DNA from: Pseudomonadota bacterium
GTDB taxonomy: Bacteria; Pseudomonadota; Alphaproteobacteria; Rhizobiales; Xanthobacteraceae
DNA length: 64,000 nucleotides
Direction of reading: 5' to 3'
Assembly: GCA_003576765.1 (NCBI GenBank)
Contig: QEVP01000005.1
Location: forward strand, 1 to 64,000
Position numbers and translations under genes: made by a program. The notes beneath the pieces are model-generated. The model was given only the letters and a program-made list of their open reading frames with translations, was not told the origin of the DNA and did not search any database. Positions 46,024-58,087 of the stretch are shown one piece after another. Each line of letters opens with the position of its first letter. Position 1 is the first letter of the stretch.

Positions 46024-46989
46024 TCAGCCGCGCGCGGCGGCAAATAGCCCGCTGGCCGCTGCGATGTCGGCCGGCACCCCGACCGCAACGCCGCTGGCGC
46101 CGCTCGCGATGCGCCTGACGAGGCCGCTCAGCACCTTGCCGGCGCCGATCTCGAAAAACGTCGTCACGCCCTGATTGGCCATGAACTCAACCGACTCCCG
46201 CCAGCGCACGGTGCCGGTCACCTGCTCGACCAGATGACGGCGAATCGCATCGGGATCGCTGACCGGCGCGGCAAGCACGTTGGCCACCAGCGGCACGGCC
46301 GGAGCGGCGATCATGACATCGGCCAGCGCCTCGGCCATGGCATCGGCAGCCGGCTGCATCAGCGCGCAATGGAACGGCGCGGACACCGGCAGCAGCATCG
46401 CACGCTTGGCGCCGCGCCCCTTGGCGATCTCCACGGCGCGCTCGACCGCCGCCTTGTGGCCGGACACCACCACCTGCCCGCCGCCGTTGTCGTTGGCGGC
46501 CTCGCAAACCTCGCCCGCGGCCGCTTCACGCGCGACCGCGACCGCCGTCTCGTAGTCGAGCCCGAGCAGCGCCGCCATGGCGCCCTCGCCGACCGGAACC
46601 GCCTTCTGCATGGCACGGCCGCGAATGCGCAGCAGCCGCGCGGTATCGGCGACAGTCAGGCTGCCGGCGGCAGCCAGCGCCGAATATTCCCCGAGCGAAT
46701 GGCCGGCGACGAAGGCGGCCTCGCGGCCCACCGCAAGCCCGGCCTCGCTCTCCAGCACCCGCAAGGCCGCGAGCGACACTGCCATCAAAGCCGGCTGGGC
46801 GTTCTCGGTGAGTTGCAACGTCTCCGCCGGCCCGTCCCAGACGGTCGCGGTCAGCTTTTCACCGAGCGCAGCATCGACCTCGTCGTACACCGCGCGCGCG
46901 ACCGGAAACGCCTCGGCCAGCGCCTTGCCCATGCCGACGGCCTGCGAGCCCTGGCCCGGAAAAGTCAGCGCCAAAGTTTTGGTGGTCAT
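46024..46989 (-). CDS. fabD: Malonyl-CoA:ACP transacylase
   Basis: 321 aa. Loads malonyl groups onto ACP. The nucleophile is Ser98 in GHSLGEYSA and the partner histidine His207 in SAPFHCALM. The FPGQGSQ N-terminal loop (residues 10-16) is present. It starts at ATG 46989 (an in-frame ATG four codons earlier is possible). It heads the minus-strand fatty-acid cluster and is divergent from rpsF. Confidence 0.97.
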   Translation of the reverse strand: MTTKTLALTFPGQGSQAVGMGKALAEAFPVARAVYDEVDAALGEKLTATVWDGPAETLQLTENAQPALMAVSLAALRVLESEAGLAVGREAAFVAGHSLGEYSALAAAGSLTVADTARLLRIRGRAMQKAVPVGEGAMAALLGLDYETAVAVAREAAAGEVCEAANDNGGGQVVVSGHKAAVERAVEIAKGRGAKRAMLLPVSAPFHCALMQPAADAMAEALADVMIAAPAVPLVANVLAAPVSDPDAIRRHLVEQVTGTVRWRESVEFMANQGVTTFFEIGAGKVLSGLVRRIASGASGVAVGVPADIAAASGLFAAARG

Positions 46990-47105
46990 CGTCGCCCCCA
47001 ATTGGTCCCGCTGCCGGGCCGACCCTGCGCCCGGAACGCCGGCCGTAAGACACCGCGCTTAGGGGGATGTCAAGCCGCGCCGGGAACCGGTTGAGCCTCG
47101 CGCGC

Positions 47106-47133
47106 TTGCCAACGGCGGCAAAATCCGTATAAC
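47106..47133 (+). promoter_or_regulatory. Promoter for the rpsF-rpsR-rplI operon
   Basis: TTGCCA (47106-47111) and TATAAC (47128-47133) with a 16-base spacer, close to the sigma-70 consensus. They lie in the 335-bp gap between fabD and rpsF, about 190 bp before the rpsF start codon. This predicts a long leader RNA. No other gene is seen in the gap. Confidence 0.6.
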
Positions 47134-47258
47134 GCACGCCATTCGTGGAGCTTCGGCCGGGAGCTGAACGGACGGTCGCAGCAATTCATCGCCAATGCTG
47201 GATTGATGCGACAGGGCGCTTTGCCCGTCGTCCCGTGTTCCCGCCTTCTGAGCAGTTT

Positions 47259-47278
47259 GAGCCTTTCCCGAAAGGCTC
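47259..47278 (+). promoter_or_regulatory. Leader hairpin before rpsF
   Basis: Perfect 8-bp stem GAGCCTTT / AAAGGCTC with a CCCG loop, 46 bp before the rpsF start and within the predicted leader RNA. Ribosomal protein S6:S18 autoregulates its own operon through a leader structure in many bacteria, and a CCG is important in that site. Whether this hairpin is that site is inference. Confidence 0.4.
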
Positions 47279-47324
47279 GAAGGGCTTGCCGCCGTTGCTT
47301 CGCATCATACTGGAAAGGACTGTC

Positions 47325-47741
47325 ATGCCATTTTATGAGCATGTGTTTCTGGCGCGTCAGGACGTCAGCGCGCAGCAGGTCGAGGAACTCGCCAGCCAGA
47401 TCACAAACGTGGTCGAGCAGCAGGGCGGCAAGATCACCAAGACCGAGAACTGGGGCGTGCGCTCCCTCACCTACCGCATGAACAAGAACCGCAAGGCGCA
47501 CTTCATGTTCTTCAACATCGATGCGCCGGCCGCCGCGGTCGCCGAGATCGAGCGGCAGGAGCGCATCAACGAAGACATCATCCGCTACCTCACGGTGCGC
47601 GTCGACGAACTGGAGGAAGGCCCCTCCGCGATGATGCGCAAGTCCGATCGCGACCGCGACGAGCGTGGCTTCCGTGGCGAGCGCGGCCCGCGCCGCCCGC
47701 GTGAAGACGCCGCCTCCGCCGAAGCGACCACAGAGGAGTAA
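47325..47741 (+). CDS. rpsF: 30S ribosomal protein S6
   Basis: 138 aa. Binds 16S rRNA as a pair with S18 in the platform. The fold start [21 protein letters not shown] and the core [20 protein letters not shown] and [13 protein letters not shown] are typical S6. The last ~40 residues are a charged Arg/Glu tail ([18 protein letters not shown]), as in other alphaproteobacterial S6. ATG 47325 has GGAAAGGA at good spacing; the 60-codon upstream extension is leader. rpsR follows 5 bp later. Confidence 0.98.
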   Translation: MPFYEHVFLARQDVSAQQVEELASQITNVVEQQGGKITKTENWGVRSLTYRMNKNRKAHFMFFNIDAPAAAVAEIERQERINEDIIRYLTVRVDELEEGPSAMMRKSDRDRDERGFRGERGPRRPREDAASAEATTEE

Positions 47742-47746
47742 CCGCC

Positions 47747-47986
47747 ATGGCCGACGCAGGCGCCCGCCGCCCCTTCTTCCGTCGCCGCAAGACGTGCCCG
47801 TTCACCGGCGCCAATGCACCGAAGATCGACTACAAGGACTCCAAGCTGTTGATGCGCTACGTCTCCGAGCGCGGCAAGATCGTGCCGAGCCGCATCACCG
47901 CGGTGTCCGCCAAGAAGCAGCGCGAACTCGCCCGTGCCATCAAGCGCGCGCGTTTCCTCGGGCTGTTGCCTTACGTGATCCGCTGA
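47747..47986 (+). CDS. rpsR: 30S ribosomal protein S18
   Basis: 79 aa. Pairs with S6. The signature [20 protein letters not shown] and the basic helix [20 protein letters not shown] are present, with LLPYVI at the end. An N-terminal CPFTGA motif with one cysteine is normal for this branch. It starts at ATG 47747 directly after rpsF. Confidence 0.98.
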   Translation: MADAGARRPFFRRRKTCPFTGANAPKIDYKDSKLLMRYVSERGKIVPSRITAVSAKKQRELARAIKRARFLGLLPYVIR

Positions 47987-48022
47987 TCGCCTGAAGGGCA
48001 CGATCAAGGATAAGATCAAGAT

Positions 48023-48044
48023 GCGGGCGCGCTCGTGCGCCCGC
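48023..48044 (+). terminator. GC-rich hairpin after rpsR
   Basis: Stem GCGGGCGC / GCGCCCGC around GCTCGT, followed by GTTTCC. It lies 37 bp after rpsR and ~90 bp before the DUF2232 gene. With only a weak U run it may attenuate rather than stop transcription, reducing DUF2232/rplI mRNA relative to rpsF-rpsR. Confidence 0.45.
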
Positions 48045-48136
48045 GTTTCCACAAAGACAGTCCGGGTCGTGCCGGGCTGGATGGTTGGGGCGCCCGTTCA
48101 GGCGCCTCTAACCGCTCGAAGGGAGCGGGACAGCTG

Positions 48137-49102
48137 ATGGCGACAATACCTGTTCTGATCGCACTGGCCGCCGGCGGCGCCGCGGCGCTGATGTTCGCCT
48201 CGATCGCGTCCGGGGCGCTGTTCTCGCTCGTGCTGTTCTATCTCGCGCCGCTGCCCCTGATGGTGGCCGGGCTCGGTTGGGGGCCGTTCGCCGCATTGAT
48301 CGGCGGCGTGATCGGCTGCATCGGCATCGGCGTATCGTTCGGCTTCTCCTACATTGCAGCTTTCGGACTGAGCATCGCACTGCCGGCGTGGTGGCTGTCG
48401 CGGCTGGCGCTGCTCGGCCGGCCACTGGACGCCGTATCGGGTTCCGCCCCTCCCGCCATCGAGTGGTATCCGGTCGGCCGGCTGGTGCTGTGGGCGGCGG
48501 GGTTCGCGGTGCTGACCACGCTCGGCGCACTGGTTACGCTCGGCGCCGACGAGGCCACTATCACCGCCACCCTCAAACGCGGCCTGATGCGCGTGATGGG
48601 ACTCGTGCCTGACGAGGAGATCGCGGCCGATACCGAACTCGTGCTCGATGCCCTGGTGGCGCTGGCGCCGGCCGCAGGGGCCACCATCGCGATGATGACG
48701 CTGACGCTGAACCTGTGGCTCGGCGCGCGCATTGCCCGCACCTCGGGGCGCCTGACGCGGCCGTGGCCGGATCTGCGCGACATCGAACTGCCGTCGATGA
48801 CGCTGGCGGTGCTGGCGCTTGCGGTCGCGCTCGGCTTCACCGGCGGCCTCGTCGGCATTCTCGCGCAGGTCGTCGCCGCGGTGCTGCTGACGGCCTATGC
48901 GCTGGTCGGCTTCGCTACGCTGCATGTGCTGACGTCGCGGGCGGCGAGCCGTGTGCTGTGGCTGTCGCTGGCCTATGCCGGCGTCGCGGTGTTCGGCTGG
49001 CCGGCGATCCTTGCGATCGGCCTCGGCCTGACCGACGCGGTGACCGGCCTGCGCCGGCGCTATCGCCAGAGCCATCCGCCGTCGGGTGCGCCGCCGACCT
49101 GA
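48137..49102 (+). CDS. DUF2232 multi-spanning membrane protein
   Basis: 321 aa with about eight hydrophobic segments, first [20 protein letters not shown] and [20 protein letters not shown]. Located between rpsR and rplI, as DUF2232 (YybS-like) proteins typically are in alphaproteobacteria. A cytosolic or loop segment near residue 165 ([19 protein letters not shown]) is conserved-looking. Function unknown. ATG 48137 was chosen because the hydrophobic start matches the family and GGGAG precedes it; the earlier frame is leader. Confidence 0.85.
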   Translation: MATIPVLIALAAGGAAALMFASIASGALFSLVLFYLAPLPLMVAGLGWGPFAALIGGVIGCIGIGVSFGFSYIAAFGLSIALPAWWLSRLALLGRPLDAVSGSAPPAIEWYPVGRLVLWAAGFAVLTTLGALVTLGADEATITATLKRGLMRVMGLVPDEEIAADTELVLDALVALAPAAGATIAMMTLTLNLWLGARIARTSGRLTRPWPDLRDIELPSMTLAVLALAVALGFTGGLVGILAQVVAAVLLTAYALVGFATLHVLTSRAASRVLWLSLAYAGVAVFGWPAILAIGLGLTDAVTGLRRRYRQSHPPSGAPPT

Positions 49103-49154
49103 CACGTTTCACTTTGATCGATCGATCCTTACACCGACTAACGGAGTTAAACAC

Positions 49155-49760
49155 ATGGAAGTCATTCTACTCGAGCGCGTGGCCAAGCTCGGCCAGATGG
49201 GCGACGTCGTGCGCGTGCGCGACGGCTTTGCCCGCAATTTCCTGCTGCCGAACAACAAGGCACTGCGCGCGACCGACGAGAACCGCGCCCGGTTCGACGG
49301 CATGAAAGCCGATCTCGAGGCGCGCAACCTCGTCGCCAAGGCGGAAGCCGCCAAGGTCGCCGAGAAGATCGACGGCCGTAACATCATCATCATCCGCCAG
49401 GCGTCGGAAGGCGGCCAACTCTACGGCTCGGTCTCCGTACGCGACATCATGACAAGCCTCGCCGACGATGGTGTCAACGTGCATCGCCAGCAGGTGCTGC
49501 TCGACCATCCAATCAAGGCCATCGGCCAGCATGGCGTGTCGATCGCCGTGCATCCGGAGGTCGAGGTCGGCATCACCGTGACGGTGGCGCGCAGCGCCGA
49601 CGAGGCCGATCGCATCAACCGTGGCGAGGATGTCAACAGCCGTCAGGAAGATCAGGACGCCGCCGCCGAAGCGCTTGCCGCCGCCGGCGAGTTCTTCGAT
49701 CCCGATGCCGAGCCGCTCGACGAGCGTGGCGAGCCCGAGGCCGCTGCCGAGGAGAAGTAA
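49155..49760 (+). CDS. rplI: 50S ribosomal protein L9
   Basis: 201 aa two-domain protein of the L1-stalk base. The N-terminal domain [20 protein letters not shown] and [16 protein letters not shown] is canonical, a long helix connects to the C-terminal domain, and an acidic tail ([15 protein letters not shown]) extends it beyond E. coli L9 (149 aa). Such tails are common in Rhizobiales. It starts at ATG 49155. A strong terminator follows. Confidence 0.98.
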   Translation: MEVILLERVAKLGQMGDVVRVRDGFARNFLLPNNKALRATDENRARFDGMKADLEARNLVAKAEAAKVAEKIDGRNIIIIRQASEGGQLYGSVSVRDIMTSLADDGVNVHRQQVLLDHPIKAIGQHGVSIAVHPEVEVGITVTVARSADEADRINRGEDVNSRQEDQDAAAEALAAAGEFFDPDAEPLDERGEPEAAAEEK

Positions 49761-49818
49761 GTCCTTTCCCGGCCCTCGCCCTGCGGGGAGTGGGCACGGA
49801 TACCCGCGACAATGTCTG

Positions 49819-49849
49819 AAAAAGGGCTGGCCTGTGGCCAGCCCTTTTT
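49819..49849 (+). terminator. Intrinsic terminator of the rpsF-rplI operon
   Basis: Stem AAAAAGGGCTGGCC / GGCCAGCCCTTTTT (49819-49832 and 49836-49849) with a TGT loop. The symmetric A and T ends let it work on both strands, so it may also stop the convergent haem-motif gene that ends at 49904. Confidence 0.93.
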
Positions 49850-49903
49850 ATGCGGAGAGAGCTAAATCAAGACGCGCGCACGGGGCCGCCCGATCACACT
49901 GAC

Positions 49904-51010
49904 TTACTGCGACTCCGGAGACGATTTCGGCGCCGCGGGCGCGGTCTCGGCTGGCGCCACTTTGCCGTCGGCCTGAGGTGACGGCTCCGCCGATTTTGCG
50001 GCATTGTCGGAGGCCGGTTTCGTCTCCGCCTCGGAAGCCGGCTTGGCGCCCGCGCTCGCATCGGGCGCCGGCGTCACTTGCGGCACCGGATCGGCGCGCG
50101 GTGCCGCCGCGGGCTTGTCGGCATCGGCCGCAACAGGCTTTGTCTCGGATGCTTCCGGCTTGCTGTCGCCGGCTTTGGCGGCTTCGTCCGCCTTGCCGGC
50201 CTCCTGCGGCGGTGTAGCCGCAGCGGGAGCTTCGGTCGCGGCCGGCTTGTCGGGCGACACGGCCGGCGACGCGGCGGCAGCGCCGTCCTTGGCTTCATCC
50301 TTCGCCTGATCCTTGACCTGATCCTTGTCGGCAGCATCCTTGGCGGCAGCATCCTTGGCGGCAGCGCTGTGATCCTTGACCTGATCCTTGGCCCGCTCCT
50401 CGGCCGGCGGCTTGCCCTTGTGCCCGGTGCGCGCCGGTGCGTGCGAGGCCGGGGTCGCCACGGCCGGCGACGCGGCGGCAGGCTCAGCCGTTTCCTGCGG
50501 TTGCTGCTCCTCGCGGCGCGGCCGTCGCTTGGTCGTGCCTGCGCGCTGCGGCCGCTGCTCGGCCTGCGCCGGCCCGCTCTTCGCCGCCGCCTCTGCCGGC
50601 GATTCCGTTTCCCATGGCAGACGCCATGCGCGCAGCGGCTGTTGAGCCGGCCGCTGCTTCGATTGCGTCTGCGGCGGCTCCGCGCGCGCCGCCGCCGGGC
50701 GGCGGGGCTCGTCGTCCTTGCCGCGCGCCTGACGCGGCTCGGCAACGCCGCCGCTCGCGATCAGGTAGCCGGAGAGTTGCCGCGCCATGTCGGTGCCGGT
50801 GGTGTAGTGCTGGCGCAGAAAGCCGGGCAACGCCTGCGGGGAGACCGACTTGACCAGCCCGCGCGGCGACCGGTGACAGGCGGCACAGGTGCTCGCGAAA
50901 ATCTGCGGCGCGCTCTTGCCGGCATCGAGGTTTTGCGCATGCGCCGGCGCAACGTCGACATTCGCGGTCAGCAACGCGACCGCCGCCACAATGAGCGTCC
51001 GGCTTGTCAT
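49904..51010 (-). CDS. Secreted c-type-cytochrome-like protein with long disordered tail
   Basis: 368 aa. A signal peptide (LIVAAVALLTANVDVAPAHA) is followed by a single haem motif CAACH (residues 42-46) and a possible axial Met75 in GTDMARQLSGYLIASGG, a domain of only ~65 residues. The remaining ~270 residues are Ala/Pro/Lys/Glu-rich and look disordered, with KDQVKD- and KDAAAKDAADKD-type repeats. A haem-binding role in periplasmic electron transfer or redox sensing is inferred from CxxCH and the signal peptide; the tail has no recognisable function. It starts at ATG 51010 and converges with rplI. Confidence 0.75.
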   Translation of the reverse strand: MTSRTLIVAAVALLTANVDVAPAHAQNLDAGKSAPQIFASTCAACHRSPRGLVKSVSPQALPGFLRQHYTTGTDMARQLSGYLIASGGVAEPRQARGKDDEPRRPAAARAEPPQTQSKQRPAQQPLRAWRLPWETESPAEAAAKSGPAQAEQRPQRAGTTKRRPRREEQQPQETAEPAAASPAVATPASHAPARTGHKGKPPAEERAKDQVKDHSAAAKDAAAKDAADKDQVKDQAKDEAKDGAAAASPAVSPDKPAATEAPAAATPPQEAGKADEAAKAGDSKPEASETKPVAADADKPAAAPRADPVPQVTPAPDASAGAKPASEAETKPASDNAAKSAEPSPQADGKVAPAETAPAAPKSSPESQ

Positions 51011-51428
51011 TCACCCCTCCAGCGACCGATGGCGCTGCCACCGGTCCAGCGCGGTGCCGGCCGGCGTTGCGACAAGCGGCCTTCGACCGCAGGCACGACG
51101 GCTGCCGGCTGCGATCCCGATGTGCTGGAACGTGGTGGCATCGTTACCGTGCGACTTTTAGCGGAACGTCCCGCAAATGGAAGGGTGCGCGCGGCACCCG
51201 CGCCACAATACCGCGCGGTGTTGCGGCATTGTCGCGCGGTTCCTGCCGCCCGCTGCCGCCACCTGTGGGAATCGGGCATAAGGAGGGACGTGGCGGCTTG
51301 CGGAGTTTCTTCGGCGCCAGCGGCGGTGCTTGATGCGTCCCGCATTTGCCCGAAACCTGTGACAACGATACCGCGCAACCGCGCCGCACCGCCGCCGCGC
51401 CAATCGACCGGACGAAACGCTGACCGAC
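51011..51428. other. Gap upstream of dnaB
   Basis: 418 bp between the haem-motif gene and dnaB, which are divergent. It should hold promoters for both, but I find no convincing -35/-10 pair; TTGCCC and GATACC near 51350-51376 are 15 bases apart and weak. A perfect AAGGAGG precedes a GTG at 51290, but the frame runs through the dnaB start and shows no family. No RNA gene or repeat is seen. Confidence 0.5.
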
Positions 51429-52919
<1,491 letters not shown>

Positions 52920-54113
52920 ATGACGGCGAGCGACACCGCGACCGCATTGCCTACGCTCGACATGGACGTGTCGCTGTCGGTGGAGGAAGCCGCGGCGCGC
53001 CATGCCGCAAGCGGCCTCCTCACCGTCGATCTCGACGCCATCGTCGCCAACTGGCGCTTGCTTGCCGGCAAAAGCACGCCCGCCGAATGCGCGGCCGTGG
53101 TTAAGGCCGACGCCTATGGCTGCGGCGCCGTGCCGGTGGCCACGGCGCTCGCCGGCGCCGGCTGCAATACCTTCTTTGTCGCCACGCTGAACGAGGCGCG
53201 CGCGCTGCGCCCGGCACTGCCCGAACACGCCGTGCTTTACGTGCTCGACGGCTTCTTTCCCCATTGCGGCGACGTCTATGCGGCGATCGATGCGCGGCCG
53301 GTGATCGGCAGCCTGATCGAGCTGGCCGAGTGGGACGTATTCCGTCGCCGTAGCGGCTGGCGTGGCGGCGCGGCTCTGCACATCGACACCGGCATGAACC
53401 GGCTCGGCGTTCTGCCGGCGGAGGCGGAGGGTCTGCTGCCGCGCCTTAGGCAAGCCGACCATGGACTCACCCTGGTGATGAGCCACCTTGCCTGCGCCGA
53501 TACCCCGGATCACCCGTTGAACGGCCGGCAGGCGGCGGCCTTCCGCGAGATCGCCTCGCGCTTTACCGGCGTTCCGGCGGCGCTCGCCAACTCCTCCGGC
53601 ATCTTCCTCGGCCCCGCGTTCCATTTCGACATGGTGCGCCCGGGCGCGGCGCTCTACGGCGTCAACCCGACGCCCGAGGCCGACAACCCGATGAAGCCGG
53701 CGGTTGGGGTTGAAGCCCGCATCGTGCAGATTCGCGAGGTGGCGCGCGGCGACACCGTCGGCTACGGCGCCACCTGGACCGCGCGCCGTCCGACCCGGCT
53801 CGCCATTGTCACCGCCGGCTACGCCGACGGCTATTTCCGCGCGGCCGGCGGCGTCGATGGCGTGCGCAGCGCGGAGGCTGTGGTAGCCGGGCAGCGCTGT
53901 CCGGTTGCCGGGCGCATCTCGATGGACCTGATCGCCATCGACATCACCGACCTGGCCGACAAGGCGGTGCGGCGCGGCCACATGGCGACGCTGATCGGCG
54001 GTGGCGTCACCGTGGACGAACTGGCGCGCCACTTCGGCACCATCGGCTACGAGGTGCTGACCAGCCTCGGCAACCGCTACCACCGCGTCTACAAGCCGGC
54101 CGCGGCGGCCTGA
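52920..54113 (+). CDS. alr: Alanine racemase
   Basis: 397 aa PLP enzyme that makes D-alanine for peptidoglycan. Schiff-base Lys62 is in VVKADAYGCGA, and the second catalytic residue, Tyr282, is in DTVGYGATWTARRP. Further family motifs are HIDTGMNRLGV and GRISMDLIAIDIT. ATG 52920 abuts the dnaB stop; a second ATG at 52962 is an option, because the first ~25 residues are not conserved. The dnaB-alr-radA order is typical of alphaproteobacteria. Confidence 0.96.
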   Translation: MTASDTATALPTLDMDVSLSVEEAAARHAASGLLTVDLDAIVANWRLLAGKSTPAECAAVVKADAYGCGAVPVATALAGAGCNTFFVATLNEARALRPALPEHAVLYVLDGFFPHCGDVYAAIDARPVIGSLIELAEWDVFRRRSGWRGGAALHIDTGMNRLGVLPAEAEGLLPRLRQADHGLTLVMSHLACADTPDHPLNGRQAAAFREIASRFTGVPAALANSSGIFLGPAFHFDMVRPGAALYGVNPTPEADNPMKPAVGVEARIVQIREVARGDTVGYGATWTARRPTRLAIVTAGYADGYFRAAGGVDGVRSAEAVVAGQRCPVAGRISMDLIAIDITDLADKAVRRGHMATLIGGGVTVDELARHFGTIGYEVLTSLGNRYHRVYKPAAAA

Positions 54114-54115
54114 GC

Positions 54116-55585
<1,470 letters not shown>

Positions 55586-55751
55586 CGAAGGGTGACGCCC
55601 GCGCCCGCGCCCGCTATACAGCCGGCGCATAGTGCGGCCCACCAGCCCGGCCTTGCCGGGGACGACTTTCTCGGCTTCAGCTACGCAACCGACCGCGCTC
55701 CCCGATTCGGGGGCGAGAGAACCGACCCGATACGCCGGACCAGTTCAGCCC

Positions 55752-56381
55752 ATGCCGATCACCATCCTCGATTTCATTGTGCTGGGGGTGATGCTGATCT
55801 CAGGGCTGCTCGCCATGATCCGCGGTTTCATGCGCGAGATCCTGTCGATCGCCGCCTGGGGCGCCGCGGCGCTGGTGACGCTGTATTCGTTCCAGAAGCT
55901 GCTGCCGACCGCAAAGACCTATTTCAACAACGACCTGGTGGCGACCGCGGTGGTCATCGCCGGGGTGTTCATCGGCACCCTGATCGTGGTCTCGATCATC
56001 ACCGTGCGCATCTCCGACATGATCCTGGATTCGCGTATCGGCGCGCTCGACCGCACGCTCGGCTTCCTGTTCGGGCTGGCGCGCGGCCTGCTGATCGTGG
56101 TGGTGGCGTTCCTGTTCTTCGTCTGGCTGGTGCCGGACAAGCAGCGCCCCGACTGGGTGACGCAGGCCAAGTCGCGCATGGTGCTGCAGGGAACCGGCGA
56201 CTGGCTGATGTCGCTCTTGCCGGACGACCCCGAAAATACCATTTTGAAACGGTTGAAGAAGCCCGGCAGCGACACCGACAGCGGCTCGCTGCAAGGTGCG
56301 CCAGCCGATGAAGAAGGTTATGCCAAATCCGCGCGCGAGGGCTTGCGCGATCTGATCGACGGTAAACCGGCCGCCCGTTGA
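55752..56381 (+). CDS. cvpA: CvpA family membrane protein
   Basis: 209 aa with four hydrophobic helices (ITILDFIVLGVMLISGLLAM, FNNDLVATAVVIAGVFIGTL and others) and a charged C-terminal tail. GFMREILSIAAWGAAALV matches the CvpA signature. Linked to colicin V export in E. coli, and often next to purF, as here (28 bp). ATG 55752 begins the family-typical N-terminus; upstream codons in the frame are not conserved-looking. Molecular role uncertain. Confidence 0.9.
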   Translation: MPITILDFIVLGVMLISGLLAMIRGFMREILSIAAWGAAALVTLYSFQKLLPTAKTYFNNDLVATAVVIAGVFIGTLIVVSIITVRISDMILDSRIGALDRTLGFLFGLARGLLIVVVAFLFFVWLVPDKQRPDWVTQAKSRMVLQGTGDWLMSLLPDDPENTILKRLKKPGSDTDSGSLQGAPADEEGYAKSAREGLRDLIDGKPAAR

Positions 56382-56409
56382 CCATACGGGCACCGAAAGA
56401 GAGGCGGTA

Positions 56410-57909
56410 ATGACCCTGATCGGCTCATCTTCAGACGACGCCGCCCCCCCTGCCCCCGACGACGGCCATCTGCACGACGATACGCTGCGGGAGAAATGCG
56501 GCGTGTTCGGCATCTTCGGCCACAGCGAGGCCGCCGCCATCACCGCGCTCGGCCTGCACGCGCTGCAGCACCGTGGCCAGGAAGCCGCCGGCATCGTCAC
56601 CTTCGACGGCAGCCGGTTCCATTCCGAGCGCCGCCTTGGCCTGGTTGGCGACACCTTCTCGCGGGCCGACGTCATCGCCCGCCTTCCGGGCGACTCCGCC
56701 GCCGGCCACGTCCGCTATTCCACCACCGGCGGCACCATTCTGCGCAACGTCCAGCCGCTGTTCGCCGAGCTCAACGCCGGCGGCTTCGCGGTCGGCCACA
56801 ACGGCAACCTGACCAACGGCCTGACGCTGCGCCGGGAACTGGTGCGCGACGGCGCCATGATGCAGTCCACCACCGATACCGAGGTGATCCTGCATCTCGT
56901 CGCGCGCTCGCGCCGCGCCCGTTTCATCGAGCGCTTCATCGAGGCGCTGCGCGCCATTGAGGGCGCCTACTCGCTGGTGGCGCTGACCAATAAGAAGCTG
57001 ATCGGCGCCCGCGACCCGCTCGGCATCCGCCCGCTGGTGCTCGGCGAATTCGAGGGCTCTCCGGTGCTGGCGTCGGAGACCTGCGCGCTCGACATCATCG
57101 GCGCAAAGTATGTGCGCGACATCGAGCCCGGCGAGGTCATCGTGTTTGACGAGCACGGCACCGAGAGCCACAAGCCGTTCCCGCCGATGCCGCCGCGCCC
57201 GTGCATCTTCGAGTACATCTATTTCGCCCGCCCCGATTCCATCGTCGGCGGCCGCTCGGTCTATGCCGTGCGCAAGGCGATGGGCGCCGAACTTGCCCGC
57301 GAGAGCCATGTCGAGGCCGACGTCGTGGTGCCGGTGCCGGACTCCGGCGTGCCGGCCGCGCTCGGCTACAGCCAGACCTCGGGCCTGCCTTACGAACTCG
57401 GCATCATCCGCAACCATTATGTCGGGCGCACCTTCATCCAGCCGACGCAGAGCGTGCGCGAGAGCGGCGTACGCATGAAGCACTCCGCCAACCGCACCGC
57501 GATCGAGGGCAAGCGGATCGTGCTGATCGACGACTCGCTGGTGCGTGGCACCACCTCGCGCAAGATCGTCAAGATGATGCGAGACGCCGGCGCCCGCGAG
57601 GTGCATTTCCGCCTCGCCTCGCCGCCGATCACCCATCCCGATTACTACGGCATCGACACCCCCGACCGCGCCGGCCTGCTCGCCGCCACCCACACGCTGG
57701 AGGAGATGCGCGCCATCATCGGCGCCGACACGCTGGCGTTCCTGTCGGTGGACGGCATCTATCGCGCAATGGGCGAGCCGGGGCGCGATCCGGCGCGGCC
57801 GAAATTCACCGACCACTGCTTCACCGGCGATTATCCGACGCCGCTGACCGACCTTGCCCATACCGAGGCGCAGCCGCACCAGCTTTCGCTGCTCGCCGAA
57901 GCAAGCTGA
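56410..57909 (+). CDS. purF: Amidophosphoribosyltransferase
   Basis: 499 aa. First step of purine synthesis (PRPP and glutamine to phosphoribosylamine). The Ntn-hydrolase nucleophile is Cys30 (REKCGVFGIFGH), so a ~29-residue propeptide must be removed. PRPP-binding loop IDDSLVRGTTSRK is present. Bacillus-type enzymes bind a 4Fe-4S cluster through four cysteines; here the segment is HPDYYGID, with Asp where the Bacillus type has Cys, and the C-terminal DHCFTGDYPT has one Cys, so the cluster is probably absent. It starts at ATG 56410 after cvpA. Confidence 0.96.
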   Translation: MTLIGSSSDDAAPPAPDDGHLHDDTLREKCGVFGIFGHSEAAAITALGLHALQHRGQEAAGIVTFDGSRFHSERRLGLVGDTFSRADVIARLPGDSAAGHVRYSTTGGTILRNVQPLFAELNAGGFAVGHNGNLTNGLTLRRELVRDGAMMQSTTDTEVILHLVARSRRARFIERFIEALRAIEGAYSLVALTNKKLIGARDPLGIRPLVLGEFEGSPVLASETCALDIIGAKYVRDIEPGEVIVFDEHGTESHKPFPPMPPRPCIFEYIYFARPDSIVGGRSVYAVRKAMGAELARESHVEADVVVPVPDSGVPAALGYSQTSGLPYELGIIRNHYVGRTFIQPTQSVRESGVRMKHSANRTAIEGKRIVLIDDSLVRGTTSRKIVKMMRDAGAREVHFRLASPPITHPDYYGIDTPDRAGLLAATHTLEEMRAIIGADTLAFLSVDGIYRAMGEPGRDPARPKFTDHCFTGDYPTPLTDLAHTEAQPHQLSLLAEAS

Positions 57910-58087
57910 CGCGCCGTCATCGCGGCCATCGCGGGTTGAGGGCGAGCGTGTGCCCGCACGTGTGCGCCGTCATCCTGCCGCCTTGCTAAAATCCCTCCAA
58001 AAATGATACCTCTGCGGCTGTATCGTGACGTGACGCGGCGGGCCGACAACGCCGACGCACGGCTGTCCGAGCGAACGGGAGACCGCC

